A DNA stretch of 64,000 bases from Nostoc sp. FACHB-280 (GCF_014697615.1 NZ_JACJSD010000003.1:124001-188000); one strand, 5' to 3'; counted from the first letter of the stretch, positions 27,101 to 36,972 are shown. Made by a program: numbers and translations. Notes: generated by a model not told the origin, from the letters alone.

Positions 27101-28588
27101 ATGTTGATTAATGCTGAACATTTACTACAATACCAACGCTGTAAACGCCGACCAATTTTAGATATTAATGCTGACAAAAGCCTGAGAGATGCACCGAATG
27201 ACTTGTTGTCTAAATTGCAACAAGACAAAGTTATCTATCATCAAGGGATTTTGGCAGGGTTTGACTATGAAAAACCGCAATATCCCCAAGGAAATCGGGA
27301 AGCAGCCCAAGCCGCCACATTAGAATTAATGCAGCGTGGTGTTGAGTATATTTACCAGGGAGTACTGTTAAGCAATTATCAAGACTGGGTAGAAACCGCC
27401 AGCGAAAACTATACACTCCTCAGCCGTCCAGATTTACTGGTAAAACAGTCAGGAGAGTCTTGCTTTGGTGATTGGATGTATGTTCCTGCGAATATGGAAC
27501 TCGGTAAACGTCCCAAACAAGAATATCAAGTTGTGTCAGCATTTCACGCCCAAGCCTTAGCCACAATTCAGGGAGTCACCCCTGATAAAGCTTGGTTAAT
27601 CTTACGTACCAAAGACATTAGCTATCCCGTAGATTTGGCGAAATGGACACCCCAGATGTTGCAAATTCTAGAGGAGTTCATTGCAGCAATCAAATCACCA
27701 GAACCTCCAGAGATGTTTATTTCACGGCAAAAGTGTAATCTTTGCCACTGGCATAGTCAATGTTATGCGATCGCCCAAGCACAAAAACATCTTTCTCTAT
27801 TACCAGGAGTCACACCCGTCCGCTACGCCCAACTCCAAACCCTTTCCCTCACCACCCTAGAATCTTTAGCGAATACAAATCCCACTATCTTAGAAGACTT
27901 ACCAGGGTTTGATAGTGTAGTAGCAACCAAGTTAACTATTCAAGCCCAAGCTGTTATTGAGCAACGTCCGTTAATTTTACCAACTTCCTTACCGCCAGCA
28001 GAACTGACCTTTACTGCTCCTGTAGAACTGTATTTTGATATTGAAGCCCAGCCAGATTTAGATTTAGATTATCTTTTAGGTGTTTTAGTTGTTGATAGAC
28101 AAAATAATACACAACAATTTCATTCTTTTTTAGCGGAAAATCCAGAAGATGAAGAATTAGTTTGGCGACAATTTATTAACTTAGTTTGGCAATATCCCGA
28201 CGCACCAATTTATCATTTTTGTGTTTACGAATTTGACACAGTGAAAAGATTAGCCAAGCTATACCACACACCAAAATCTTTAGTTAATCCTGTTTTAAAT
28301 AGATTTGTAGATGTCTACGAACAATTAATTCAAAGTGTGGCCTTACCTGTAGAAAGTTATGCCCTAAAAGTAATTGCGCGATGGTTAGGCTTTGAGTGGC
28401 GCGATAAAGAAGCCAGTGGCGCTAAATGTATCTACTGGTATGATCAATGGTTAGCAACAGGCGATCGCTCTTTCTTGGAAATCATCCAACGCTACAACGA
28501 AGACGACTGTCACGCAACTCGCAGTGTCAAAGATTGGCTAGTAAATTTTTTTCAAGATGAAATAGTTGTGAACCCACTCATCCTTTAA
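27101..28588 (+). CDS. TM0106-family RecB-like nuclease with RNase H-like domain
   Basis: A 495-residue putative nuclease. The N-terminal half has a RecB/Cas4-like fold. A Cys lies in QRCKRRPIL, RPDLLVK...GDWMYVP holds acidic residues, and a CNLCHWHSQC cluster near residue 210 would complete a Cas4-like Fe-S site with the N-terminal Cys. A helix-hairpin-helix-like part (LPGVTPVRYAQLQTL, LEDLPGFDSVVATKL) follows. The C-terminal third is an RNase H-like exonuclease with YFDIEAQPDLD, YHFCVYEFDTVKRL and the YNEDDCHATRSVKDWL end. This order is that of the TM0106 family. It is divergent from the PLP enzyme gene; its physiological substrate is unknown. Confidence 0.85.
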   Translation: MLINAEHLLQYQRCKRRPILDINADKSLRDAPNDLLSKLQQDKVIYHQGILAGFDYEKPQYPQGNREAAQAATLELMQRGVEYIYQGVLLSNYQDWVETASENYTLLSRPDLLVKQSGESCFGDWMYVPANMELGKRPKQEYQVVSAFHAQALATIQGVTPDKAWLILRTKDISYPVDLAKWTPQMLQILEEFIAAIKSPEPPEMFISRQKCNLCHWHSQCYAIAQAQKHLSLLPGVTPVRYAQLQTLSLTTLESLANTNPTILEDLPGFDSVVATKLTIQAQAVIEQRPLILPTSLPPAELTFTAPVELYFDIEAQPDLDLDYLLGVLVVDRQNNTQQFHSFLAENPEDEELVWRQFINLVWQYPDAPIYHFCVYEFDTVKRLAKLYHTPKSLVNPVLNRFVDVYEQLIQSVALPVESYALKVIARWLGFEWRDKEASGAKCIYWYDQWLATGDRSFLEIIQRYNEDDCHATRSVKDWLVNFFQDEIVVNPLIL

Positions 28589-28626
28589 TGGTTGTGGTTT
28601 TGTCTGCTTTTGGTCGAATGTTAATA

Positions 28627-29283
28627 TCAAGCTTTGCTGGTCATATAAATGGGGTTTGATGTGGCAAATAAAGCAATCTGGAGGCGATCGCGCAAATTCA
28701 AACGACTCAAGATATTGGTAATATGGTTTTTGACCGTTTTTTCAGAAATAAACAGCACCTCTGCAATTTCACGATTATTCGCTCCTTTGCCAATCAAGCG
28801 CACAATTTCCTGTTCGCGGCGAGTGAGTTTTTTCCACTCGACATCTGGATTAATCCCAGGATCGGGTATACGCTGAATTAACTTTCGTCCTACGCCCGGC
28901 CCTAATTGGGTATAGCCTTTGTGAACTGCCTGGATTGCCAGAGACAATTCTTCTACAGGGGTATTTTTTAACAGATAACCTGCTGCTCCATACCGCATTG
29001 CCTGAGCAATATTCTCATCATCATCATCAATGCTAAGTACTAAAATTTTTATCTCTGGAAATTGTTGGTAAATCACTCTGGTAGCTTCAACGCCTCCCAT
29101 TCCTGGCATGACAATATCCATGAGAATCACGTCTGGTTTCAGAATTTCCATCTGAGCGATCGCCACTTCTGCGCTTTCCGCTTCCCCCACTAATTCCAGT
29201 TGGGGATCTTCGACCAGCAATAAGGACAACGCCCGACGGATTAGGGTTTGGTCATCAACAATCAGCACACGAATGGGCGGCAT
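28627..29283 (-). CDS. NarL/FixJ-type response regulator
   Basis: A 218-residue two-domain response regulator. The receiver domain has the acidic pair VDDQTL, the phospho-acceptor aspartate in ILMDIVMPGMGG (about residue 56) and a KNTP lysine near 106. The LuxR-type HTH starts around residue 150 with LTRREQEIVRLIGKGANNREIAEVLFISEKTVKNHITNILSRL. No sensor kinase lies next to it; a single-domain response regulator lies 270 bases away on the other strand. A linker includes GRKLIQRIPDPG. The target genes are unknown. Confidence 0.92.
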   Translation of the reverse strand: MPPIRVLIVDDQTLIRRALSLLLVEDPQLELVGEAESAEVAIAQMEILKPDVILMDIVMPGMGGVEATRVIYQQFPEIKILVLSIDDDDENIAQAMRYGAAGYLLKNTPVEELSLAIQAVHKGYTQLGPGVGRKLIQRIPDPGINPDVEWKKLTRREQEIVRLIGKGANNREIAEVLFISEKTVKNHITNILSRLNLRDRLQIALFATSNPIYMTSKA

Positions 29284-29552
29284 GGGTTAAGAAGAATGAC
29301 TGAAAAAATAAACCGGACAATATACCTGGATTTGAAAGCTATAAGCTAATCGTCATTTAAACTGCACGCTTAATAGCTTACTAATTTCAATTCGGATGAT
29401 TCCCTTAACCCTAACCTTTTCTTCCTCCAGTCGCAAGATTCTGCTGTCCTATTTGTTACTAGGACTTTAGACCTAGTTGAAATGGGGACGGATGTCTCAT
29501 GTTTTCTGTATCTAGTTTCTTTAGGATGAACTCATTGAATGGAGTAAATCAA

Positions 29553-29921
29553 ATGAGTACTGTCCTGGTTGTCGAAGATAGCTACACTCAACGTCATCTC
29601 TTAGAAGAATTACTGAAAGCAAATGCCTTTGATGTTAAGACTGCCTGTGATGGCATAGAAGCTCTGGAGCAAATTCAATGTGATCGCCCAGATATTATCA
29701 TTCTTGATATAGTTATGCCTCGGTTAAATGGTTATGAAGTCTGCCGCAAAATCAAACGTAATCCTGAAACTCAGGCAGTGCCTGTCATCTTCTGTTCCTC
29801 CAATGCCGGTATGTCTGATCACTACTGGGGGCTAAAGATGGGTGCGATCGCCTACATCAGCAAACCGTTTCAACCCCAGGAACTGATCCAAACCATCAAC
29901 CAAGTACTCAATCCTAATTAG
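29553..29921 (+). CDS. Single-domain response regulator (PilH/PixH-like)
   Basis: A 122-residue CheY-like receiver with VLVVEDSYTQRHLLEEL, phosphorylatable Asp in IIILDIVMPRLNGYEV (about 53), CSSNAG and the KPFQPQELIQTI lysine end. The start is ATG 29553, which has GGAG spaced eight bases upstream; upstream in-frame starts at 29499 and 29526 lack conservation. The sequence resembles receivers acting in type IV pilus chemotaxis-like pathways, but no such genes are near. It is divergent from the NarL-type regulator, with an inverted repeat CTAGG-N8-CCTAG near 29459-29477 in the spacer. Confidence 0.88.
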   Translation: MSTVLVVEDSYTQRHLLEELLKANAFDVKTACDGIEALEQIQCDRPDIIILDIVMPRLNGYEVCRKIKRNPETQAVPVIFCSSNAGMSDHYWGLKMGAIAYISKPFQPQELIQTINQVLNPN

Positions 29922-30036
29922 TCTCACCAAAGTTTTTACTCAGTCCCACTTGTTATGTTAATAAAATCACCTGCTCGTTTACTATGGGTGAATTAAATGG
30001 CTATCTGCGATCGCCTACTCTTGTAAGGTCATCAAC

Positions 30037-31218
30037 ATGAAAATAGTTAAAAAAGTTTGGCAATTACCCAAAATTATTTATTTAGGAATTGGGATTTTAG
30101 TTGTCACAATTTTAATGATTTATTCTTCCTCAAATACTGTTGAAATCAGCAGTATAGACTTCATCGGAGAGGCAATATTACCCAAAGGATTATCTTTTCA
30201 AAAAACTGAAGTCGGTGGTTTATCAGGCATTACCTACGATGCCAAAAATGACCTTTATTATGCTATTTCCGACGATAGAGGGCAAAAAGCCCCCGCACGT
30301 TTCTATACTTTTAAAATCGATTTGAGCAAAGGTTTGCTAGAAAATAGTGATGTTGTGCCTGTGGGCGTAACAATGCTCTTAAATGAAGATGGAAAAAACT
30401 TTCTCCCTGGAACCACCGACACAGAAGGAATTGCTTTAACTAATCAAGATACTGTTTTTATCTCCTCTGAAGGAGATAGAGAAAAATTAATTAATCCTTT
30501 TATCAAAGAGTTTTCCTTAGCTTCTGGGAAAAGTATGACCACACTCAAGATACCGAGAAAATTCTTACCAGATAAACAAGCTAAAATGGGCATTCGCAAT
30601 AATTTAGCTTTTGAAAGTCTGACTATTACCCCCAATCATCAGCATTTATTCACCGCAACTGAAAATGCCTTAATTCAAGATGGTTCAGTGGCAAAGCCAA
30701 ATGTTGGTACACCTTGCCGGATTTTACAATATAATCTCTTCACCCAGCAGCCAGAAAGTGAATTTTTGTACCAAACTGAACCAGTCGCACCATTACTAGA
30801 TATAACTGGTAAGTTTGCCAGCGGTTTACCAGATTTACTCGCCTTAGATAATCAAGGACACTTTTTAAGTTTAGAAAGGTCGTTTACGGGGTTAGGATTT
30901 GCGATTTTTTTATTTCAAGTTTCCTCAGCAGATGCTGATGATATTCGCAATATTGACAGCCTTTTCCGCACCTCCAGAAATATTCATCCAGTAAAGAAAA
31001 AACTTTTGTTCGATTTGCGAACCCTAGACGTAGCCCTAGATAATCTGGAAGGGTTAACACTCGGCCCTTGGCTACCTAATGGACAGCGTTCATTAATTCT
31101 AGTCAGCGATAATAATTTTAATTCTCTACAGCGTACTCAGTTTTTAGCTTTTCAACTTAAAATCGAACCACCTATTATTAGATGGTTCCGGAGGATGCTA
31201 GGTTTTTTCAGTTGGTAG
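30037..31218 (+). CDS. Esterase-like phytase-family protein, membrane-anchored
   Basis: A 393-residue protein of the esterase-like-activity-of-phytase family (PF13449 type). An N-terminal hydrophobic signal anchor (about residues 13-31, IIYLGIGILVVTILMIYSS) is followed by a beta-propeller-like body. Markers include GGLSGITYDAKNDLYYAISDDRG near the start, TDTEGIALTNQD, FESLTITPNHQHLFTATENAL, and DNLEGLTLGPWLPNGQRSLILVSDNNFN at the end, which is the family's final repeat. The enzyme is probably periplasmic or exported; its substrate in cyanobacteria is unknown. It precedes the twin kinase genes by about 330 bases. Confidence 0.85.
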   Translation: MKIVKKVWQLPKIIYLGIGILVVTILMIYSSSNTVEISSIDFIGEAILPKGLSFQKTEVGGLSGITYDAKNDLYYAISDDRGQKAPARFYTFKIDLSKGLLENSDVVPVGVTMLLNEDGKNFLPGTTDTEGIALTNQDTVFISSEGDREKLINPFIKEFSLASGKSMTTLKIPRKFLPDKQAKMGIRNNLAFESLTITPNHQHLFTATENALIQDGSVAKPNVGTPCRILQYNLFTQQPESEFLYQTEPVAPLLDITGKFASGLPDLLALDNQGHFLSLERSFTGLGFAIFLFQVSSADADDIRNIDSLFRTSRNIHPVKKKLLFDLRTLDVALDNLEGLTLGPWLPNGQRSLILVSDNNFNSLQRTQFLAFQLKIEPPIIRWFRRMLGFFSW

Positions 31219-31549
31219 ATTATCTGGAAATGTGCTTTCAGCCTCTCTAAGAACTACTTTGAGTGAGCATAAATTTTAACCGTGGATTTACTGTTATCCG
31301 AGGCTTGATATCTTCCGGCTATTCTTGGTTTCAGTGGATTTTCTCATTTATTTTCTTAATGAATATGTTACATAATGTTTAAGCAATTTTGCAGAACAAT
31401 CAATTAGTGTTTTATTAAACCTTTATTCCCTCTTAAAGTGAGTTTTATAACTTATAATTGATTCTCTAAATTAAGTAAACTTATTAATGGTTACAATAAA
31501 AGCTTGAGCAATATTGATTTTCAAATTTTATAGCGTGACATTTCCAAAT
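31219..31549. other. A/T-rich spacer upstream of the kinase pair
   Basis: About 330 bases with no ORF. A TATAAT-like box (31456-31461) sits about 90 bases before the kinase start, but its -35 partner is poor. No terminator-type hairpin is evident after the esterase gene. Confidence 0.35.
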
Positions 31550-33145
31550 ATGGTAGTGCCTAAAACCGACATAGATATTTATATTGGAAAGTTTTTAAAT
31601 AATCGCTATTTAATAAAAGATTTGATTGGCAAAGGCGGGATGGGAAGGGTTTATTTAGCAGAAGATGCAGCGAAAGGAGGCATTTTAGTAGCTGTCAAAA
31701 TTTTAATGCTAAGTTTGGGAAACCAGCAAATATCGCAACGCTTTGCTAGAGAGATTTTTATTGGCGCTCAGTTAGGTCGTAAAAGCAAAAATATTGTTCA
31801 GGTATTAAGCTATGGCATGACAGATGATAAAACGCCATTTTATGTCATGGAATATCTTCAAGGTAAAAATCTCAAGCAGATTTTGAAGGTACAACCATTA
31901 AACCTGGTAAAATTTATCGATATTTGTCAGCAAATTTGCTTAGGCTTACAGTGCGCCCATCAAGGTATTAGTTTAAAAGGGGAAATTTATCCGATTGTGC
32001 ATCGAGATATTAAGCCAGAAAATATCTTTATTATTGATGATGCACAACAAGGTGAAGTTGTAAAAATCCTTGATTTTGGCATTGCTAAATTTTTAACAGA
32101 ACGCAGCGGTATGACGCTGACTGATTCTTTTATTGGGAGTTTACCTTATTGTTCTCCAGAACACATGGAAGGACGAAAACTCTTAGATGTACGCTCTGAT
32201 ATTTACAGTTTGGGTGTATTAATGTTTGAAATGTTGACAGGAAAACACCCATTTAAAACAGACAGTAACACTTTTGGGAGTTGGTATCAGGCTCATCGTT
32301 TCCAAACTCCACCAACACCAGAAGAAATTAACCCTGATGTCAAAATACCCCAAGCATTAAAAAAATTATTATTAACTTGTCTTGCCAAAGAAGTTACTGA
32401 ACGTCCACAAACTATTAGTCAAATTTTAGTTGTTCTAGAGAAAATTAAGCGCCAGGTAGCAAGAGATGCAGCTCTAGAAATTGATAGTAATAACTTGGAA
32501 CCTACGGCTAACTTAGTTCCTGTAACTTCAATATCAGAAAAAGAATGTTTACAAAAAATATGGCCAAAAAATAAGCCTATTGCTTCAATTGGTTTTCCTC
32601 ATTTACTACATACTACCCAAGGTGTTATTCCTACTTTTTGGGCAATGTTACCCAAACAAGAAATAATTAATTTTTGTGATAAATATCACAGTACAGAATT
32701 TATCGACAAAATGAATTTATACCCAATGCTGTTATGGGTGACAGTGTTATACAATGCTCAATACTCTCTGACAAAATGGCTCTCTTATTTCTTAGATTTA
32801 AAAGATAAGAGAGGTCAAAGAATTGCTCAACTATTAGCAGATAGAGGCTACTACCACTTACTCTTTTTCGCATTGGAAGAACCAACTAAATGTGCTAATG
32901 TGATGACCCTAACTCTGACAGCCAAACAAAGACAACAACTGACAGATTGGTTAGAAATAGAGCAAAAATATAATGAAGCGATCGCATCGGAACAAGCTAA
33001 AACTATTTTAAAAGCAGAGTACCAAAAGTTAAAATCAGAAATTTTACAAAAACTAGTAGAAAGACAACAAATTGCCAAACTGGGTTTTAGAGCTTGGCTG
33101 TCTCAAATTTTTGATAAAATTCGCCAAATTTTGGCATTGCCTTAA
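31550..33145 (+). CDS. Ser/Thr protein kinase with unassigned C-terminal domain (1)
   Basis: A 531-residue Hanks-type kinase. The glycine loop is GKGGMGRVYLAED, catalytic lysine in VAVKILM, HRDIKPENIFII near residue 150 and KILDFGIAKF for the Mg loop, all intact. SDIYSLGVLMFEMLTGKHPF marks the C-lobe. From about residue 325 comes a second region, beginning QKIWPKNKPIASIGFPHL and including FWAMLPKQEI, LTLTAKQRQQLTDWL and a basic coiled tail; it recurs in the next gene and has no family name I know. There is no membrane segment. The start ATG 31550 is preferred to a TTG at 31514. It lies directly upstream of a paralogue. Confidence 0.9.
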   Translation: MVVPKTDIDIYIGKFLNNRYLIKDLIGKGGMGRVYLAEDAAKGGILVAVKILMLSLGNQQISQRFAREIFIGAQLGRKSKNIVQVLSYGMTDDKTPFYVMEYLQGKNLKQILKVQPLNLVKFIDICQQICLGLQCAHQGISLKGEIYPIVHRDIKPENIFIIDDAQQGEVVKILDFGIAKFLTERSGMTLTDSFIGSLPYCSPEHMEGRKLLDVRSDIYSLGVLMFEMLTGKHPFKTDSNTFGSWYQAHRFQTPPTPEEINPDVKIPQALKKLLLTCLAKEVTERPQTISQILVVLEKIKRQVARDAALEIDSNNLEPTANLVPVTSISEKECLQKIWPKNKPIASIGFPHLLHTTQGVIPTFWAMLPKQEIINFCDKYHSTEFIDKMNLYPMLLWVTVLYNAQYSLTKWLSYFLDLKDKRGQRIAQLLADRGYYHLLFFALEEPTKCANVMTLTLTAKQRQQLTDWLEIEQKYNEAIASEQAKTILKAEYQKLKSEILQKLVERQQIAKLGFRAWLSQIFDKIRQILALP

Positions 33146-33202
33146 TAAAATATGAAATAAATTTTAATTATTTAATTGCGGTAATATTTAGAGGTTGTAA
33201 AA

Positions 33203-34729
33203 GTGAATCATAGTGCATTCATCTCTCCACGGGTTACAGGATTGCTGGCCAATCGCTATCAGCTGAAACAGTTGATTGGTAGTGGTGGTATGGGTGAAGT
33301 TTTTTTAGCCGATGATATTTTACTAGGGGGAACACCTGTTGCAGTCAAATTTTTAACTCAAAAATTTTGTAGTGAAAAAATGCACCAAGACTTTGCGCGA
33401 GAAGCAATGTTAAGTGCTGCTTTAAGTCAAAAAAGTCTTCATATTGTGCGGGCTTATGATTATGGAGTAAGTGCCGAAGGTAAGCCATTTTATGTTATGG
33501 AATATCTCAATGGTAAAAGCTTAAAAGATTTAATACCGATACCATTACCTAAGTTTTTAATTTTGATACGTCAGATTTGTTTAGGCTTACAATGCGCCCA
33601 CCAAGGAATTAATATTGATGGCAAAGTTTATGCCTTAGTGCATCGAGATGTTAAACCAGCAAATATCTTGGTTTTACCAGATCCAATTTTAGGAAAATTA
33701 GTAAAAATCCTCGATTTTGGTATTGCTAAATTTATTAATTATACAAACACAGTTCATACTAACAGAGGGTTTAACGGTACTTTACCCTATTGTTCTCCTG
33801 AACAATTAGAAGGTGTAGAAATTGATGGTCGTTCCGATATTTATAGCTTGGGTGTGATGATGTATGAAATGCTGACTGGGTCTAAACCTTGGCAGCCAGA
33901 AACAGATTTATTTGGTGCTTGGTATAAAGCCCATAACTTTGAAGCACCACAAGCGATCGCCTCTGTTAGTCCCGACCTCACATTACCCCCACAACTCAAC
34001 AATTTAATCATGGCTTGCTTGGAAAAAAAACCAGGCGATCGCCCGCAAAATATGGCAGAAATTTTGCAAGTCTTAGACAGTCTAGAAAAATCAAGCTGTC
34101 AGAGTTTACCCACACCTTTAACTTCCACATACAATCCTCATTTAAAGGTTGGTGTTGATTTACCTCCAACTCTGAAAACCAACTTTGCTAAACTTGTCTG
34201 GCCATCCAATAAACCCATTCAAGAAATTGTCTTTCCCCAACTTTTCCCCACACCCCAAGGGAATTTACCAGCTTTGTGGCTGATGTTACCTAGACAAGAA
34301 ATCAAAAAACGGATTCTGTGTCAGCGTTATAACCATTTTGTATTTATCACAACGCCACACCCGATGCTGCTGTGGATTACGTTGCTTTACGATTCCGAAC
34401 TCGGCCCGAAATGGCTACCTTGCTATTTAGATATGCAGAATTCCCAAAACCAAGAACTGGTTGCAGCTTTGATCGAACATAGGCGCTACTCCTTGATTTG
34501 CTTTACCTTAGAACTACCCCACAACTGTGTGACGGTGTTGAACACGCACATTACTAATACCCAGCGCCAAAGATTAACACAGTGGCTCGAACAAAGCAAA
34601 ATCTTGCCACACTCTGATCAAGTCCAGACGAGTAAGAATCTGCTCAAGCAGCAGTACAAGCAAATCCAATCTCAGATACTAGAACACCTATCCTCTCAAT
34701 TACAGGTTGCAGCTGCTTCCTCAACTTAA
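33203..34729 (+). CDS. Ser/Thr protein kinase with unassigned C-terminal domain (2)
   Basis: A 508-residue paralogue of the preceding kinase, probably a tandem duplication. The kinase motifs are complete: GSGGMGEVFLADD, VAVKFL, HRDVKPANILVL near residue 147 and KILDFGIAKF. The C-terminal region again carries KLVWPSNKPIQEIVFPQL, LPALWLMLPRQEIK, a HPMLLWITLLYD segment, then NTQRQRLTQWLEQSK. The start is GTG 33203 with a GAGG box upstream. The 57-base spacing to the first kinase suggests co-transcription. Substrates are unknown; the shared domain could be a sensor or docking unit. Confidence 0.9.
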   Translation: MNHSAFISPRVTGLLANRYQLKQLIGSGGMGEVFLADDILLGGTPVAVKFLTQKFCSEKMHQDFAREAMLSAALSQKSLHIVRAYDYGVSAEGKPFYVMEYLNGKSLKDLIPIPLPKFLILIRQICLGLQCAHQGINIDGKVYALVHRDVKPANILVLPDPILGKLVKILDFGIAKFINYTNTVHTNRGFNGTLPYCSPEQLEGVEIDGRSDIYSLGVMMYEMLTGSKPWQPETDLFGAWYKAHNFEAPQAIASVSPDLTLPPQLNNLIMACLEKKPGDRPQNMAEILQVLDSLEKSSCQSLPTPLTSTYNPHLKVGVDLPPTLKTNFAKLVWPSNKPIQEIVFPQLFPTPQGNLPALWLMLPRQEIKKRILCQRYNHFVFITTPHPMLLWITLLYDSELGPKWLPCYLDMQNSQNQELVAALIEHRRYSLICFTLELPHNCVTVLNTHITNTQRQRLTQWLEQSKILPHSDQVQTSKNLLKQQYKQIQSQILEHLSSQLQVAAASST

Positions 34730-34748
34730 AAATTAAATCAGCAACCCC

Positions 34749-34776
34749 TTGCTAAAATTATTTTAAACGCTATAAT
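34749..34776 (+). promoter_or_regulatory. Promoter of the tRNA-Asp transcript
   Basis: TTGCTA (34749-34754) and a perfect TATAAT (34771-34776) are separated by 16 bases, about 100 bases before tRNA-Asp. This is the best-looking promoter in the window. Confidence 0.65.
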
Positions 34777-34878
34777 AGTAAATTGTTAAGTGAAAACGCA
34801 GCCGCCTCAAAAGCCAACGCAAAAAAAGCACTTGACAAAGCTCAAAAAAAGAGCGATACTGATAAAGTTGCAAATTAA

Positions 34879-34952
34879 GGGACTGTAGTTCAATTGGTTA
34901 GAGCACCGCCCTGTCACGGCGGAAGTTGCGGGTTCGAGCCCCGTCAGTCCCG
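34879..34952 (+). tRNA. trnD-GTC: tRNA-Asp (GTC anticodon)
   Basis: A complete cloverleaf can be drawn. The acceptor stem GGGACTG pairs with CAGTCCC at the 3' end and is followed by discriminator G. The D arm TAGTTCAATTGGTTAGA is usual, the anticodon loop CTGTCAC gives GTC, and GCGGGTTCGAGCCCCG forms the T arm. CCA is not encoded. A strong promoter lies about 100 bases upstream. Confidence 0.95.
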
Positions 34953-34976
34953 TTAAAAGCCAAACTTCTGAATGCT

Positions 34977-35220
34977 GATGTAAAAAATAACTTATCATCA
35001 GGAACTTGGCATAACGAAGTAATAATTCTAGAAACCTATACCCCTAGAGCGAAACTTGCTTAGTCGCCGTGTGTTATCAGTGGTGAAACACCACGCTAAA
35101 TTGAAAATTTAGCAATCAATAAAGCAGTCTAAAATTAGTTGCGGGTCTTTTTCCGCCACTATATATTGATGCTGAATTTTGCTTTAAATTAATCATGCTT
35201 TGTGAAAGAGAGAATTAACT
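34977..35220. other. Spacer between tRNA-Asp and gltX with twin hairpins
   Basis: GTGGTG-AAA-CACCAC (35080-35094) is followed at once by CTAAATT-N-AATTTAG. The pair of adjacent small hairpins may end the tRNA transcript or form part of the gltX leader; there is no classical T-run. No ORF is present. Confidence 0.4.
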
Positions 35221-36657
35221 GTGACTGTTAGAGTCCGTATTGCACCAAGCCCAACTGGAAATTTACATATTGGTACAGCCAGAACTGCTGTATTTAACTG
35301 GTTATTTGCCCACCACCACGGGGGTAAGTTTATTTTACGTATTGAAGACACAGACCTAGAGCGATCGCGTCCCGAATACACCGACAATATATTAGCGGGA
35401 TTACGCTGGCTGGGACTCAACTGGGACGAAGGCCCGTTTTTCCAATCCCAGCGCCTGGATTTGTACAAAACAGCAGTCAAAAAACTGTTAGATCAAGGAT
35501 TAGCTTATCGCTGCTACACCACCCCAGAAGAATTAGAGGCGTTGCGTGAAGCTCAAAAAGCTAAAGGTGAAGCACCCCGCTACGATAACCGTCATCGTAA
35601 CCTCACCCCAGAACAAGAAGCCGCATTCCAAGCCGAGGGACGTAGCTTTGTCATCCGGTTCAAAATCGATGATGACCGCGAAATTGTCTGGAATGACTTG
35701 GTACGTGACAAAATGGTGTGGCGCGGGAGTGACCTTGGTGGGGATATGGTCATTGCCCGTGCTTCCGCAGATGGCATTGGTCAACCACTGTACAATTTTG
35801 TGGTGGTAGTTGACGACATTGATATGCAAATTACCCATGTCATTCGCGGCGAAGACCACATAGCTAACACCGCCAAGCAAATTCTGTTATATGAAGCTTT
35901 AGGTGCAGCAGCCCCGGTATTTGCCCACTCACCCCTGATTTTGAATATGGATGGGCGCAAGTTATCCAAGCGGGATGGTGTGACTTCGATTTCCGACTTT
36001 CAGAAATTGGGTTTCACCGCCGAAGCCTTGGTCAACTACATGACTTTATTGGGTTGGTCGCCACCAGATTCTACTCAAGAAATCTTCACCCTAGAGGGTG
36101 CTGCTAAAGAATTTAGCTTTGAGCGGGTGAATAAAGCTGGTGCTAAATTTGACTGGGCAAAACTAGATTGGCTCAACAGTCAATATATCCACAATATGCC
36201 AGTGGATAAGCTGACAGATTTGCTAATACCTGTTTGGCAAGAAGCTGGATATAACTTAGAGGCGCGAGAACGTCCTTGGTTAGAACAGTTAGTTGCTTTA
36301 ATCGGCCCTAGCCTGACTCGTTTGGTGGAAGCTGTAGAGATGAGCAAACTCTTTTTCAGCGATACCGTAGAATTAAGCGAAGAGGGCAGTAAACAACTGC
36401 AACAAGAAGGTGCTTCTGCTGTGTTGAGTGCCATACTTGCGGCTTTAGAAAATCAACCCGAATTTACAGAAGCCATTGCCCAAGAAATTATTAAACAGGT
36501 AGTGAAACAACAAAACGTCAAGAAAGGCTTAGTGATGCGATCGCTCCGTGTCGCTTTAACCGGCGATGTTCATGGCCCAGACCTGATCCAATCTTGGTTA
36601 CTGCTGAATCACCTTGGTTTAGATAAGGCAAGGTTGAATCAAGCAATTAGTTTGTAA
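35221..36657 (+). CDS. gltX: Glutamyl-tRNA synthetase, GTG start
   Basis: A 478-residue class I aminoacyl-tRNA synthetase. It charges tRNA-Glu and, in cyanobacteria, supplies glutamyl-tRNA for tetrapyrrole synthesis and usually misacylates tRNA-Gln for the amidotransferase. HIGH is represented by [20 protein letters not shown] and KMSKS by [10 protein letters not shown] (about residue 246). [12 protein letters not shown] and the all-helical C-terminal half are as expected. The start is GTG 35221, at the conserved [14 protein letters not shown] hairpin at 36663-36702 follows the gene. Confidence 0.97.
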   Translation: MTVRVRIAPSPTGNLHIGTARTAVFNWLFAHHHGGKFILRIEDTDLERSRPEYTDNILAGLRWLGLNWDEGPFFQSQRLDLYKTAVKKLLDQGLAYRCYTTPEELEALREAQKAKGEAPRYDNRHRNLTPEQEAAFQAEGRSFVIRFKIDDDREIVWNDLVRDKMVWRGSDLGGDMVIARASADGIGQPLYNFVVVVDDIDMQITHVIRGEDHIANTAKQILLYEALGAAAPVFAHSPLILNMDGRKLSKRDGVTSISDFQKLGFTAEALVNYMTLLGWSPPDSTQEIFTLEGAAKEFSFERVNKAGAKFDWAKLDWLNSQYIHNMPVDKLTDLLIPVWQEAGYNLEARERPWLEQLVALIGPSLTRLVEAVEMSKLFFSDTVELSEEGSKQLQQEGASAVLSAILAALENQPEFTEAIAQEIIKQVVKQQNVKKGLVMRSLRVALTGDVHGPDLIQSWLLLNHLGLDKARLNQAISL

Positions 36658-36662
36658 TTCAT

Positions 36663-36709
36663 AATTCGTAATTCGTAATTAAGTCTTTACGAATTACGAA
36701 TTGATATTT
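36663..36709 (+). terminator. Terminator-like hairpin after gltX
   Basis: Arms AATTCGTAATTCGT and ACGAATTACGAATT (36663-36676, 36689-36702) are perfectly complementary, with TATTTTT following. The arms are tandem heptamers (AATTCGT). Confidence 0.55.
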
Positions 36710-36972
36710 TTCCTGAGATCAAAGAGCGCAAGTTACAGAGAGAGCCTCGCTTCTTGCTCATGATTGACTTTGAATGCCAAAACTAAAATATTACCAAGGT
36801 ATCTGAAGTAGGAAATTTTGAGAGCGTGATGTCAAAGACAGTCATTTTTTTACCTCCTGCCTCCTGCCTCCTGCCTTCTGCCTCCAAAAAGAATAGTCAA
36901 TTCCTCTCATCTTGGGAACTTAGAATGTAAAATTCATGTCTTTCTAAGCACTGAGAAACCTGTGTGATCACA
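36710..36972. repeat. Spacer with CCTCCTG heptamer run
   Basis: At 36850-36885 a run of CCTCCTG/CCTTCTG heptamers is present, one of many short tandem repeats in this window. The remainder is unassigned sequence before the small secreted protein. Confidence 0.45.

Noticed and set aside
34807-34998. Minus-strand frame with a GLEPATSAVTGRCSNQ-like stretch
   Set aside because: It overlaps tRNA-Asp in antisense. This sequence is the well-known artefact produced by translating the opposite strand of a tRNA gene.
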